A DNA stretch of 64,000 nt from Psychrobacter glacincola (GCF_904846215.1 NZ_CAJGZK010000001.1:124001-188000); one strand, 5' to 3'. Numbered from the stretch's first letter, positions 35,324 to 44,692 are shown. Numbers and translations are program-made. Notes: generated from the sequence alone by a model not told the origin.

Positions 35324-36358
35324 ATGGATTTAAAGCAGCTCAATGCATTTATTGCCGTTGCCGAGCTTAGAAGCTTTAGCGCAGCCGCTACCAAAATCGG
35401 ACTGTCACAGCCGAGTTTGAGCCGTTTGCTCAAGCAGCTAGAGACAGACATGGGCGTGATGTTGATAGATCGCTATCACAGACCGCTACATTTAACAGAA
35501 GCTGGCACGTTCTTTTACGATAAAATCAGTACCATACTGACAGAGATGGATACGGTTGTTGGTATGACCCAGCGCTTGTCTGCACCTAGCAGCGCGTTAA
35601 ATATCGGTTTTGTGCCCTCTATACTGTATGGGCTGCTGCCTGAGATTATCGCTACCCTGAAGCAGTCCAATCCTGAGATTGACGTCAATCTAAAGGACAT
35701 CAGCTCCTATCAGCAGATAGAAGCGCTAAAATCAGGTGACATTGATATTGGCTTTGGACGCTTTGCCCATCAAGACCCATGGATTCAGCAAATACTGCTA
35801 CGCCACGAGCGCTATGTCGTCGCATTGCCTAAAGCCCATCCGCTTGCCAATGTGCGCGAGCAACGCTTGATTGATTTGGCAAATAACCGCCTGATTCTCT
35901 ATCATCAAACCCACTTGCCTGTATCTACAGTGCCAGAAACAGTGCCAGAAACAGTATCAAGCACAGGGACTCATAAAACCTTGGGGCAGAATAAGAAAAA
36001 TACGAGCCACCATCAAGTATCTGCTACTGAGCAGGTCAAAGAGCCTTTGCTGTATTTATTTGCACAATATGGTATCTCTCCATTTATGACCACCACCGTC
36101 AGCGATTTGCAAGTGGCACTCGGGTTGGTGGCGGCGGGCGAAGGTATTACCTTAGTACCTGCCAGCTTAAAGACAGTGCGTACGGAGCAGATTAGCTATC
36201 AGCGTCTCATTCACGAAAACGTCACCTCGCCTATTTATCTGCATACACTCAAAGATTTTGTGCATCCTAATATCCCTGACTTATTGCGTGCAACTTATCA
36301 TGTCTACGAGCAGCGCGGCATCACTTACCGCCGGCAAAAATTTGAATCTCAGCGTTAA
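35324..36358 (+). CDS. LysR-family transcriptional regulator with an inserted linker
   Basis: 344 residues, longer than the usual 290-310. Helix-turn-helix at the N-terminus (MDLKQLNAFIAVAELRSFSAAATKIGLSQPSLSRLLKQLE), effector domain from about 90 (NIGFVPSILYGLLPEII). A Thr/Ser/His-rich insert of about 35 residues (VSTVPETVPETVSSTGTHK onward, near 207-240) interrupts the effector domain and accounts for the extra length. The domain organisation resembles CynR/BenM-type activators. The following gene is the Nramp-family transporter, 294 bases away on the same strand. Confidence 0.87.
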   Translation: MDLKQLNAFIAVAELRSFSAAATKIGLSQPSLSRLLKQLETDMGVMLIDRYHRPLHLTEAGTFFYDKISTILTEMDTVVGMTQRLSAPSSALNIGFVPSILYGLLPEIIATLKQSNPEIDVNLKDISSYQQIEALKSGDIDIGFGRFAHQDPWIQQILLRHERYVVALPKAHPLANVREQRLIDLANNRLILYHQTHLPVSTVPETVPETVSSTGTHKTLGQNKKNTSHHQVSATEQVKEPLLYLFAQYGISPFMTTTVSDLQVALGLVAAGEGITLVPASLKTVRTEQISYQRLIHENVTSPIYLHTLKDFVHPNIPDLLRATYHVYEQRGITYRRQKFESQR

Positions 36359-36652
36359 ATTATCAGATATTGCTCAATAATTGTGGTATAAAGAAGCCCG
36401 AAAAAACAGTCATTGATAACTATTGATATTTACATCGAATGATAATAAATATCAGGAATGACTATGCAAAAAATAAGTAATCATTATATGAATAATTATC
36501 CTGCTAAACCGGATTAATATGATAAAGTCGAGACGATAAAAATCGTTTTAAGAAACAGTATCAAGAAAAATTGTTAAGCGATGCGCTCATAATCATTGGC
36601 AAACTGACACAGGTAAGTGATGATTTGCTGTTTTAACCATTTCGAGGTAAGC

Positions 36653-37939
36653 ATGACCACACAACCACTCAATAACCCAAGCGCCACAGGCGATACTCTC
36701 CCCGCGCAGCAAGAAGGCTTTAGCTGGCGAATCTTTGGTCCCGGTATTCTGATGGCGACTGCAGCTATTGGCGGCTCGCATCTGATTTCATCGACGCAAG
36801 CTGGCGCGTTATATGGCTGGCAGCTGGCGATTATGATTATATTAGCCAACGTCTTTAAGTATCCGTTTTTCCGCTTTGCCACCGATTATGTCTACGATAC
36901 CGGCGAGAGTTTAATCGCAGGCTATGCCAAACGCTCAAAAGCCTATCTCTGGATTTATTTTATCCTATCCATTTTATCGGCGGTGATTAGTACGGGGGCT
37001 GTGACATTGCTTGCGGCAGTGATCTTGGGCTTTATGCTGCCCGCCTCTGTAGGACTATCGAGTATTGCCTTAGCGGTCATCATCGTTGCGGTATGTTGGT
37101 TTTTTCTGATTGCTGGTCATTATAAATTGCTTGACGGCGTCACTAAGTGGATTATGATTGCGCTCGTATCCGCAACCGTGTTGGCGGTAATGATTGCTGC
37201 TGGCAAGCCGACGGTGATGGTGGCGGATTTTGTCCCTGCCTCTCCTTGGAACTTGGCGACTTTAGGGTTTATTGTGGCTCTTATGGGTTGGATGCCAGCA
37301 CCACTTGAGTTCGCTGCCATCACCTCGATGTGGACATCAGCAAAGAGAAAAGCGGACAATACCACGCACCGTCAGGGGTTACTGGATTTTAATGTCGGTT
37401 TCTTAGTTTCTGCTATTTTAGCCTTGTTCTTTTTAGCGTTGGGCGTTTTCGTACAATACGGCTCAGGGCAAGAGATTCAAACCGCAGGTGTCGCTTATAT
37501 TGATCAGCTTATCAATATGTATACCGCCACTATCGGTGAATGGTCAAGACTACTGGTCGCCTTTGTCGCCTTTATGTGTATGTTTGGCACCACGATTACC
37601 TGTGCGGATGGCTATGGTCGTGCCAATGCCGAATGCTGGCGTTTGATTAAAGGTGAAGACGAGATTAACAAAAAGCAAATCGCCTTTTGGACCACTTATG
37701 CCATCGGTGGCGGTCTGGTGATTATTAGCTTCTTTGCCGGACAATTAGGCGCTATGCTGAAGTTTGCGATGATATCGGCCTTTATATCCGCGCCTATCTT
37801 TGGTTGGTTAAACTACTCGCTGGTGAAAAACCATAAAAAGCTATCGGCTGGTATGAACGCCTATTCGATTGCAGGGCTTGTATTCTTAGGCGGCTTTACC
37901 TTGTTATTCTTAGCCAGTCTTGCAGGTATCATTGGTTAA
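36653..37939 (+). CDS. Nramp-family transporter lacking the canonical metal-binding motif
   Basis: 428 residues with about eleven membrane segments. It fits the Nramp fold overall: FGPGILMATAAIGGSHLISSTQAGALYGW at the first helix and GWMPAPLEFAAITSMW at the sixth. True Mn/Fe Nramps carry DPGN and a Met-Pro-His set at these positions. Here DPGN is replaced by GGSH, and the helix-6 His is absent. That profile fits divergent Nramp-related transporters, some of which move Mg or non-metal substrates. ATG 36653 is chosen for its GAGG ribosome-binding site; an earlier ATG at 36617 lacks one. Substrate is therefore open. Confidence 0.82.
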   Translation: MTTQPLNNPSATGDTLPAQQEGFSWRIFGPGILMATAAIGGSHLISSTQAGALYGWQLAIMIILANVFKYPFFRFATDYVYDTGESLIAGYAKRSKAYLWIYFILSILSAVISTGAVTLLAAVILGFMLPASVGLSSIALAVIIVAVCWFFLIAGHYKLLDGVTKWIMIALVSATVLAVMIAAGKPTVMVADFVPASPWNLATLGFIVALMGWMPAPLEFAAITSMWTSAKRKADNTTHRQGLLDFNVGFLVSAILALFFLALGVFVQYGSGQEIQTAGVAYIDQLINMYTATIGEWSRLLVAFVAFMCMFGTTITCADGYGRANAECWRLIKGEDEINKKQIAFWTTYAIGGGLVIISFFAGQLGAMLKFAMISAFISAPIFGWLNYSLVKNHKKLSAGMNAYSIAGLVFLGGFTLLFLASLAGIIG

Positions 37940-37983
37940 AAATAACGGTTAGCAAATATAGATAACCATAGACTCGATAGAGC

Positions 37984-38018
37984 AAAAGCCCTTTTAGCCA
38001 AACTAAGAGGGCTTTTTT
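37984..38018 (+). terminator. Rho-independent terminator of the Nramp-family gene
   Basis: AAAAGCCCTTTTAG pairs with CTAAGAGGGCTTTT (one mismatch), followed by more T. It lies 44 bases after the stop. Confidence 0.8.
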
Positions 38019-38040
38019 GTGGACAACGACAAAACGCTTA

Positions 38041-38178
38041 TATAGTTAAAATATCTCAAAAACGCTACAGTGCTGCTGGTATAAATTTTTTGCAGCCTCT
38101 GTCTGCATAGGCACAGCAAGCAAGAAAAATTAATATCAGCAGTACTTGATATATCGATATTACTTTTCCCTGACTATA
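38041..38178 (+). repeat. MITE-like palindromic repeat, copy 1 (138 bp)
   Basis: It begins TATAGTTAAAATATC and ends with GACTATA. The interior is an imperfect palindrome: GCTGCTGGTATAAATTTTTTGC on the left and GCAAGCAAGAAAAATTAAT-ATCAGCAG on the right. A near-identical 138-bp copy is at 51697 and an inverted, diverged copy at 62054. Confidence 0.85.
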
Positions 38179-38447
38179 GTTATAATTGTAACTAAATGTA
38201 AATATTTAATCAGAATAAATGTAGGGTTTGATGCGTTATGAATACTGATAGACGCGAACCTCTAATTTATGGATATAATTATCCATAAAATGGATAATAT
38301 TAAAATTATTAATGTATGAATGTAATTTATATTAATAATTAAATAAAAACACCACTTTTCAGGCAAGTATAATTGGGTATAATCAAGCACAACGATTGAA
38401 TCGCGCATGACAACGATAAGATCCTCCCTCTACGTAAGGAATACGAC
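38179..38447 (+). promoter_or_regulatory. prpB upstream region with long inverted repeat
   Basis: Very AT-rich leader of the methylcitrate cluster. TTTATGGATA-TAAT-TATCCATAAA at 38266-38289 has perfect 10-base arms, and a further TGGATAAT half site follows at 38291. It is a good candidate operator for the propionate regulator, which is not encoded in this window. Confidence 0.55.
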
Positions 38448-39338
38448 ATGACCCCATCAGCTGGCGCTCGCTTTCGCAGTGCAATGAAACAAAAAAACGA
38501 GAAAAATCAACCACTACAGATTGCCGGCGCGATTAACGCCTATACCGCGATGATGGCAACCCAAGTTGGTCACCAAGCCTTGTACCTCTCTGGTGCTGGC
38601 GTGGCAAATGCCTCATTTGGTCTGCCAGATTTGGGAATGACCAGCCTTGATAATGTGCTAGAAGATGCACGCCGTATTACCGATGCTGTTGATACGCCGT
38701 TATTGGTCGATATCGACACCGGTTTTGGTGGCGCATTTAATATTGCTCAAACCATTCGCAAAATGGAAAAAGCCGGTGTGGCAGCCGTCCATATCGAAGA
38801 CCAAGTCGCCCAAAAACGCTGTGGTCATCGTCCAAATAAAGAAATTGTTAGTATCTCAGAGATGGTCGATCGCTTAAAAGCCGCCCTTGATGCCAAAGTG
38901 GATAGCGATTTCGTCGTTATGGCACGTACGGACGCATTGTCTGTTGAAGGTTTAGATGCGGCTGTTGAACGTGCCGTTGCCTTTCAAGAAGCGGGCGCTG
39001 ATATGATTTTTGCTGAAGCGCTAACGGACATTGAGATGTATCGTAAGTTTACCGATGTGCTTGATATTCCAGTCCTCGCTAATATGACTGAGTTTGGTCA
39101 AACCGATCTTTATACCACTGAGCAGTTATATAACGTCGGTGTTGGAATGGTGCTATACCCTTTATCAGCATTTCGTGCGATGAACAAAGCGGCATTAAAC
39201 GTATATCAGCATCTACTCGATGATGGTACGCAAGACAAAGTTGTCGATACCATGCAAACCCGTATGGAGCTGTATGATTTCTTAAATTATCATGAGTTTG
39301 AGCAGACGCTAGACAAATTGTTTGCGGATAATAAGTAG
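38448..39338 (+). CDS. prpB: Methylisocitrate lyase
   Basis: 296 residues, normal length. It cleaves 2-methylisocitrate to pyruvate and succinate, the last step of the methylcitrate cycle. Signature sequences are [15 protein letters not shown] near 50-64, DIDTGFGG (Mg-binding Asp) near 88-95, and the active-site KRCGH with HIEDQVAQ before it. ATG is preceded by GTAAGGAATACGAC. It heads a run with prpC and acnD. It lies behind a strong inverted repeat, suggesting propionate-dependent control. Confidence 0.96.
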   Translation: MTPSAGARFRSAMKQKNEKNQPLQIAGAINAYTAMMATQVGHQALYLSGAGVANASFGLPDLGMTSLDNVLEDARRITDAVDTPLLVDIDTGFGGAFNIAQTIRKMEKAGVAAVHIEDQVAQKRCGHRPNKEIVSISEMVDRLKAALDAKVDSDFVVMARTDALSVEGLDAAVERAVAFQEAGADMIFAEALTDIEMYRKFTDVLDIPVLANMTEFGQTDLYTTEQLYNVGVGMVLYPLSAFRAMNKAALNVYQHLLDDGTQDKVVDTMQTRMELYDFLNYHEFEQTLDKLFADNK

Positions 39339-39353
39339 TTTTAACCAATAAAA

Positions 39354-39397
39354 GTGCTGGCTCTGTCATAAATAGAGATAATAATGCTTGCCAGCAC
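39354..39397 (+). other. Intergenic hairpin between prpB and prpC
   Basis: GTGCTGGC (39354-39361) and GCCAGCAC (39390-39397) form a perfect 8-base stem with a 28-base loop and no T run. Inside an operon this suggests mRNA processing or protection of the prpB message. Confidence 0.5.
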
Positions 39398-39462
39398 AGT
39401 ATTTTAGACACTGCATCCAATCAAAGCTATCAACCAAAAGCTATCAACAAAAGGAATTTATC

Positions 39463-40590
39463 ATGGCAGCACAGAAAGAACTTTCGGGCGCAGGTCTTCG
39501 TGGACAAGTCGCTGGCAAGACCGCTTTATCTACTGTAGGTAAATCAGGCTCTGGTCTGACCTATCGCGGTTATGACGTCTCAGAGCTTGCAGACAAGTGC
39601 ATCTTTGAAGAAGTCGCTTATTTGCTTTTATATGGCAACCTACCAACCCGAACTGAGCTTGATGGGTATCAGACCAAGCTAAAAGGTTTACGTGGTCTAC
39701 CACAGTCATTAAAAGATGTGCTTGAGCGTATCCCTGCTGCAGCGCACCCAATGGACGTATTACGTACCGGTTGCTCAATGCTCGGTAACTTAGAAACTGA
39801 AATGAGCTTTGATGAAGAAAACGACCAAGCGGATCGTATGCTGGCAGCATTTCCATCAATCATTAACTACTGGTATCGCTTCAGCCATGATAACGTGCGT
39901 ATCGAAACCGAGACCGATGATGAGACCATTGGTGGTCACTTCTTACATCTGCTCAAAGGCGAGAAGCCAAACGAGCTACATACAAAGGTGATGAACGTGT
40001 CACTTATCTTGTATGCAGAGCATGAGTTTAATGCCTCAACCTTTACTGCCCGCGTTTGTGCATCGACCCTGTCTGATATCCATTCTTGTATTACGGGCGC
40101 GATTGGCTCACTACGCGGTCCTTTACATGGCGGTGCTAATGAGGCCGCTATGGATATGATTGAAGGTTTTAGCTCAGCTGATGAAGCTGAAAAAGAGATG
40201 ATGGCAATGCTGGCACGCAAAGACAAAATCATGGGCTTTGGTCATGCTATCTATAGCGAATCTGATCCGCGTAACGTCGTGATTAAAGGTTGGGCTGAAA
40301 AGCTGGCTGCTGACGTTGGTGATGAGGTGTTATACCCAGTATCCGTACGCTGTGAAGAAGTGATGTGGCGCGAAAAGAAACTGTTCTGTAATGCAGACTT
40401 TTTCCATGCGTCAGCGTATCACTTCATGGGTATTCCAACCAAATTGTTTACGCCAATCTTTGTATGCTCGCGCTTAACCGGCTGGGCGGCACACGTATTT
40501 GAGCAGCGTGCGAACAACCGTATCATTCGCCCAAGTGCCCAATATACTGGTGAAGACTTGCGTCCTGTACCAGAGATGAGTGCGCGTTAA
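39463..40590 (+). CDS. prpC: 2-methylcitrate synthase
   Basis: 375 residues, the size of PrpC and shorter than housekeeping citrate synthase (about 430). It condenses propionyl-CoA with oxaloacetate. Citrate-synthase family marks are GLTYRGYDVSELA, the substrate histidine in GPLHGGANEAAM (about 220-231), MGFGHAIYSESDPR and the catalytic Asp region NADFFHASAYHFMG. ATG 39463 is chosen for AAGGAA upstream and the family start MAAQKELSGAGLRGQ; an open frame extends further upstream without a better start. It lies between prpB and acnD. Confidence 0.95.
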   Translation: MAAQKELSGAGLRGQVAGKTALSTVGKSGSGLTYRGYDVSELADKCIFEEVAYLLLYGNLPTRTELDGYQTKLKGLRGLPQSLKDVLERIPAAAHPMDVLRTGCSMLGNLETEMSFDEENDQADRMLAAFPSIINYWYRFSHDNVRIETETDDETIGGHFLHLLKGEKPNELHTKVMNVSLILYAEHEFNASTFTARVCASTLSDIHSCITGAIGSLRGPLHGGANEAAMDMIEGFSSADEAEKEMMAMLARKDKIMGFGHAIYSESDPRNVVIKGWAEKLAADVGDEVLYPVSVRCEEVMWREKKLFCNADFFHASAYHFMGIPTKLFTPIFVCSRLTGWAAHVFEQRANNRIIRPSAQYTGEDLRPVPEMSAR

Positions 40591-40613
40591 TTTTTCTTGA
40601 TATAGAAGCTATG

Positions 40614-40640
40614 TAGAGTGTGCCGATTTGATGCACTCTA
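40614..40640 (+). other. Hairpin after prpC
   Basis: TAGAGTG and CACTCTA (7-base arms, 13-base loop) follow the prpC stop, without a strong T run. Possibly a weak attenuator before the next gene. Confidence 0.4.
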
Positions 40641-40668
40641 CCACTACTTTTAAAACATTTGAAATACT

Positions 40669-41283
40669 ATGATATTCAACAGCACTTTCGATATCAAATC
40701 GGCATTAAAGAATGGGCCATTCCTTCATACTTGGTGGTCTTGTGCCAAAGAAAGTAAGGATTTCAAGAAGATTTTCACAGACGAACTAGAAAGAGAGCTT
40801 TATATAGGCCACCCACTATATGGATTTGAAGTTGAAGCTCTTGCACAAGGCGTAGGTGATGATTGGTTATTTAAGATTACTCATTCAAACCAAGTCTGTG
40901 TTGTGCATCTAACTCGCAAGCAGGCTACTGAAATCCCCCCTTACCCATTAACACAAATATATGAAAGCTTAGATGATTGGTATGAAACAGACTATATACC
41001 TGATTTTTTTGAAATATTAGGTATTCCAAGCAATTTGAGCTTTTTTGAGCAAAATGTTATTGGTTACGCCATCGGTTTTATTACGAGCTTGGATTTTGAA
41101 AGCTACCTTTATACTTTAGACAGTAAAGAGTGTCTTTTGACAGACGATGAGTATCTCAGTTTTATTTCCTTAAATTTTGATAATAGGTTTGAAGTATTGA
41201 TAGCTTTTAATCAGTGGTTTAGAAAAATTTTTAACGATGCCAGATATGATTTGTTAGAGATGAACAAAAAATTCAACAAGTAA
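40669..41283 (+). CDS. Hypothetical protein inserted in the methylcitrate cluster
   Basis: 204 residues, no family recognised with confidence. It is soluble, acidic and aromatic-rich. Recognisable text includes WWSCAKESKDFKKIF near 22-36, DDWLFKITHSNQVCVVHLTRKQATEIPPYP near 65-93, and LDDWYETDYIPDFFEIL. The HLT...PPYP segment and a following aromatic patch look like a small beta-sheet domain. No signal peptide or membrane helix. It lies between prpC and acnD on the same strand but is more AT-rich than either, suggesting a later insertion. I cannot assign a role in propionate metabolism; an immunity-type protein is another possibility. Confidence 0.65.
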   Translation: MIFNSTFDIKSALKNGPFLHTWWSCAKESKDFKKIFTDELERELYIGHPLYGFEVEALAQGVGDDWLFKITHSNQVCVVHLTRKQATEIPPYPLTQIYESLDDWYETDYIPDFFEILGIPSNLSFFEQNVIGYAIGFITSLDFESYLYTLDSKECLLTDDEYLSFISLNFDNRFEVLIAFNQWFRKIFNDARYDLLEMNKKFNK

Positions 41284-41358
41284 CTATAAACTGAATATCT
41301 ATCTTATTTTTTAACAAAAACATCCCTATTCCAACCAGCCAACAGCCAAAGGTGACTT

Positions 41359-44016
41359 ATGGACAACGCCCTAGTGCAGCCGATGAATGAACCATTCAAA
41401 AAGCCGCTTCCTGATACCGACTTATATTACTTTGATACCCGCGAAGCGATTGAAAATATCGAAGCTGGCGCGTATGACAAACTACCGTTCTGCTCAAAAG
41501 TATTGTGTGAAAACTTGGTACGTCGTTGCCCACCAGAGGATTTAACCGCGGCGCTCAAGCAGCATATCTATGGCAAGCAAGATTTAGATTTTCCTTGGTA
41601 CCCTGCCCGCGTCGTTTGTCATGACATCTTAGGTCAGACCGCCTTTGTTGATTTGGCAGGTTTACGTGATGCCATCGCTGAGCAAGGTGGTGATCCGTCA
41701 AAAGTGAATCCAATCGTGCCAACGCAATTGATTGTTGACCATTCACTTGCTGTTGAGCACGCCGGTTTTGAAGAAAATGCCTTTGAAAAAAACCGTGCTA
41801 TCGAAGAGCGCCGTAACGATGACCGTTTTCATTTTATCAACTGGTGTCAATATGCCTTTGATAACGTCAACGTCGTACCGCCCGGTAACGGCATCATGCA
41901 CCAAATTAATCTTGAGAAAATGTCACCAGTTGTGCAAGTGGTCAAAAACAAAGCTGGTGAAGAGGTTGCCTTTGCCGATACGTTAGTTGGTACTGATAGC
42001 CATACGCCAATGGTTGACGCTTTAGGTGTCATCTCAATCGGTGTTGGGGGCTTGGAAGCTGAAAGCGTCATGCTTGGTAACCCGTCTTATATGCGCTTGC
42101 CTGATTACGTTGGCGTGAAGCTAACTGGTAAATTGCAAAAAGGTATTACTGGTACCGATTTGGTGCTTGCTATGACGGAGTTCTTACGTGATGCAGGTGT
42201 GGTATCGACTTATATTGAATTCTTTGGCGAAGGGGCTCGCCAGCTAAGTGTTGGTGACCGTGCGTCTATCTCAAACATGACGCCTGAATATGGCGCAACA
42301 GCAGCGATGTTCTATATCGATGAGCAAACCATTGACTATTTACGCTTAACTGGTCGTAGTGAAGATCAAATAAAACTGGTTGAGCAATATGCCAAGCAAA
42401 CTGGTCTGTGGGCTGACGGTATGGAAAAAGCCGAGTACGCGCGTGTGCTAGAGTTTGATTTATCTGCTGTTGTCCGTAACATGGCAGGCCCTTCACGTCC
42501 GCATGCTCGTGTCTCAACGACTGACTTAGTGGCTAAAGGTATTGCCCACGGTGACGGAGATAAACTTCCTGAACCAAAAGATGGTCTCATGCCAGATGGC
42601 GCAGTAATTATAGCGGCAATTACCAGCTGTACCAATACCTCTAACCCACGCAATATGGTCGCTGCTGGCCTAGTTGCCCGTAATGCCAATGCCAAAGGCT
42701 TATTACGTAAACCTTGGGTGAAAACATCACTAGCCCCTGGTTCTAAAACCGTAAAAATGTACCTAGAAGAAGCAGGACTGATGTCTGAAATGCAAGAAAT
42801 CGGCTTTGATGTGGTTGGTTTCGCTTGTACGACTTGTAATGGTATGAGCGGTGCGTTAGATCCTGATATCGAAAAAGAAATCATCGATAACGATCTGTTC
42901 ACCACTGCGGTATTATCGGGCAACCGTAACTTTGATGGTCGTATCCACCCGTATGCCAAGCAAGCGTTCTTAGCATCACCGCCCCTGGTCATCGCTTATG
43001 CTATCGCCGGTAATATCCGTTTTGATATCGAAAAAGACTCATTGGGTAAAGACCAACATGGCAATGACGTTTATCTAAAAGACATCTGGTTTGATGATGA
43101 TGAAGTTGATGCCATCGTTGCCAAAGCGGTGAAGCCTGAGCAGTTCAATGCCGTGTATATCCCGATGTTTGATGAAGCCAAAAAAGATACGGGTAAAGCG
43201 CTCAGTCCACTGTATAACTGGCGTGATCAGACCACTTATATTCGTCGTCCACCCTATTGGGAAGGCAAAATGGCGGCGATGAACAAGCTAAAAGGTATGC
43301 GTCCGTTAGCAGTGCTTGGTGATAACATCACCACTGACCATTTGTCACCATCAAATGCCATCTTGGGTGATTCAGCTGCTGGCGAGTACCTTGACACTAT
43401 GGGTCTGCCAAGCGAGGACTATAACTCTTATGCCACCCATCGCGGTGACCATTTAACGGCTCAGCGTGCAACCTTTGCCAATCCAAAGCTGTTGAATGAA
43501 ATGGTACGTGACGAGCAAGGCGAAGTTATCCAAGGGTCGCTTGCTAGAGTTGAGCCACAAGGTCAAGTCATGCGCATGTGGGAAGCAATCGAGACTTACA
43601 TGAACCGTGAGCAGCCGCTGATCATTATCGCAGGTGACGGCTATGGTCAAGGCTCAAGCCGTGATTGGGCTGCCAAAGGCGTGCGTTTAGCAGGAGTTGA
43701 GGTGGTGGTCGCTGAAGATTTTGAACGTATCCATCGTCAAAACCTAGTTGGTATGGGCGCGCTACCTTTGCAGTTTGAGAAAGGCGTGACACGTAATACG
43801 CTTAATATCGACGGTACAGAAGTTTTTGATGTTAAAGGTGAAGTCTCTGCTGGCGGCATGATGACGCTAGTAATCAACCGTACTGATGGTAGCAAAACGG
43901 AAGTACCTATTATCTGCCGCTTAGATACCGCCGATGAGGTAAAAATGTACAACGCTGGCGGTATGCTACAGCGTTTTGCTAAAGAGTTCATCGATGGCAC
44001 GTTAGATATTGTGTAA
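41359..44016 (+). CDS. acnD: 2-methylcitrate dehydratase, aconitase family (AcnD)
   Basis: 885 residues. Aconitase-family [4Fe-4S] enzyme that, with PrpF, dehydrates 2-methylcitrate to methylaconitate. Cluster ligands are the Cys of TSCTNTSNPRNM and the pair in FACTTCNGMSGALDP. Other marks are GTDSHTPMVDALGVISIGVGG and, in the C-terminal swivelling domain, GDGYGQGSSRDWAAKG. Length and the neighbouring prpF mark it as AcnD rather than AcnA. ATG follows AAAGGTGACTT. A terminator lies directly downstream. Confidence 0.95.
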   Translation: MDNALVQPMNEPFKKPLPDTDLYYFDTREAIENIEAGAYDKLPFCSKVLCENLVRRCPPEDLTAALKQHIYGKQDLDFPWYPARVVCHDILGQTAFVDLAGLRDAIAEQGGDPSKVNPIVPTQLIVDHSLAVEHAGFEENAFEKNRAIEERRNDDRFHFINWCQYAFDNVNVVPPGNGIMHQINLEKMSPVVQVVKNKAGEEVAFADTLVGTDSHTPMVDALGVISIGVGGLEAESVMLGNPSYMRLPDYVGVKLTGKLQKGITGTDLVLAMTEFLRDAGVVSTYIEFFGEGARQLSVGDRASISNMTPEYGATAAMFYIDEQTIDYLRLTGRSEDQIKLVEQYAKQTGLWADGMEKAEYARVLEFDLSAVVRNMAGPSRPHARVSTTDLVAKGIAHGDGDKLPEPKDGLMPDGAVIIAAITSCTNTSNPRNMVAAGLVARNANAKGLLRKPWVKTSLAPGSKTVKMYLEEAGLMSEMQEIGFDVVGFACTTCNGMSGALDPDIEKEIIDNDLFTTAVLSGNRNFDGRIHPYAKQAFLASPPLVIAYAIAGNIRFDIEKDSLGKDQHGNDVYLKDIWFDDDEVDAIVAKAVKPEQFNAVYIPMFDEAKKDTGKALSPLYNWRDQTTYIRRPPYWEGKMAAMNKLKGMRPLAVLGDNITTDHLSPSNAILGDSAAGEYLDTMGLPSEDYNSYATHRGDHLTAQRATFANPKLLNEMVRDEQGEVIQGSLARVEPQGQVMRMWEAIETYMNREQPLIIIAGDGYGQGSSRDWAAKGVRLAGVEVVVAEDFERIHRQNLVGMGALPLQFEKGVTRNTLNIDGTEVFDVKGEVSAGGMMTLVINRTDGSKTEVPIICRLDTADEVKMYNAGGMLQRFAKEFIDGTLDIV

Positions 44017-44048
44017 TCGTTAGTTTCTAGCGCATAGTCAATAGAAGA

Positions 44049-44084
44049 GCCGATGTTGTATAGATTATACGGCATCGGTTTTTT
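44049..44084 (+). terminator. Rho-independent terminator of acnD
   Basis: CCGATG and CATCGG arms with an inner TATA/TATA pairing, followed by TTTTTTAAT. It separates acnD from the convergent toxin-antitoxin pair. Confidence 0.78.
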
Positions 44085-44131
44085 AATCTTTAAGTATGAA
44101 AAATAATGACACTAGCGCTTTATAATGATTA

Positions 44132-44425
44132 TTAAAGTATTAATTTAACATCACGATAAAAGTTCTCATGTGTGCCAACCATTAACAAAGTAAGGATAAG
44201 CCGACCATCATCAATTTGATAAGCCAATAACGTCAGCTGCTTCAACATCTTAAACTTATAGATACGTACAGAGGATAAATCACCTACTTTCTGTATTCCT
44301 AAATTAGGATTATCTATTATGGTACGTACAGCAGCATCTAGATCTGCTTTCTGATTTTTATGTAATTTTTTAACCACTTTTTTAAAGCTATGTGATTGAA
44401 TAACACTTAAAGGCTGAGTCATCAT
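44132..44425 (-). CDS. Type II toxin-antitoxin system toxin, RelE/ParE family
   Basis: 97 residues. The compact fold is visible as an N-terminal helix pair (FKKVVKKLHKNQKADLDAAVRTIIDNP) followed by strands (VGDLSSVRIYKFK, QLTLLAYQIDDGRLILTLLMVGTHENFYRDVK). The closing HENFYRDVK is typical of RelE/ParE-like toxins. It is transcribed after the antitoxin gene, separated by 14 bases. Targets differ in this superfamily (ribosome-bound mRNA or gyrase) and cannot be told here. The pair lies on the opposite strand, between acnD and prpF. Confidence 0.82.
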   Translation of the reverse strand: MMTQPLSVIQSHSFKKVVKKLHKNQKADLDAAVRTIIDNPNLGIQKVGDLSSVRIYKFKMLKQLTLLAYQIDDGRLILTLLMVGTHENFYRDVKLIL

Positions 44426-44439
44426 CTATCCAAAATAAA

Positions 44440-44661
44440 TTATCCAAATTCGTAAGGCTCGACCATGCCAGCATCGACTTCTGCTTGTGCAATTAATAGT
44501 TGTCTAACAAACTCATAGGATAGATCAGGATTGTCTTCCATAATTTGGCCAATGGTTGCCCAATGCTCTATTTGCTTTGGCGGGGTGCGATGTTGTGCTT
44601 TTGAGATCGCATAGGCTTTATCAACCAACGCTTTATTAAGACGTATGCTTGCAGTAGACAT
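44440..44661 (-). CDS. ParD-like antitoxin
   Basis: 73 residues. The N-terminal ASIRLNKALVDKAYAISKAQHRTPPKQIEHWATIGQIMEDNPDLSYEFV matches the ParD_like family of ribbon-helix-helix antitoxins. The C-terminus (AEVDAGMVEPYEFG) is likely the toxin-neutralising tail. AAGGAG lies seven bases before the ATG. The inverted repeat upstream is the probable autoregulatory operator. Confidence 0.82.
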   Translation of the reverse strand: MSTASIRLNKALVDKAYAISKAQHRTPPKQIEHWATIGQIMEDNPDLSYEFVRQLLIAQAEVDAGMVEPYEFG

Positions 44662-44692
44662 AGGATTCTCCTTATTTAATAATATTAAGCTT

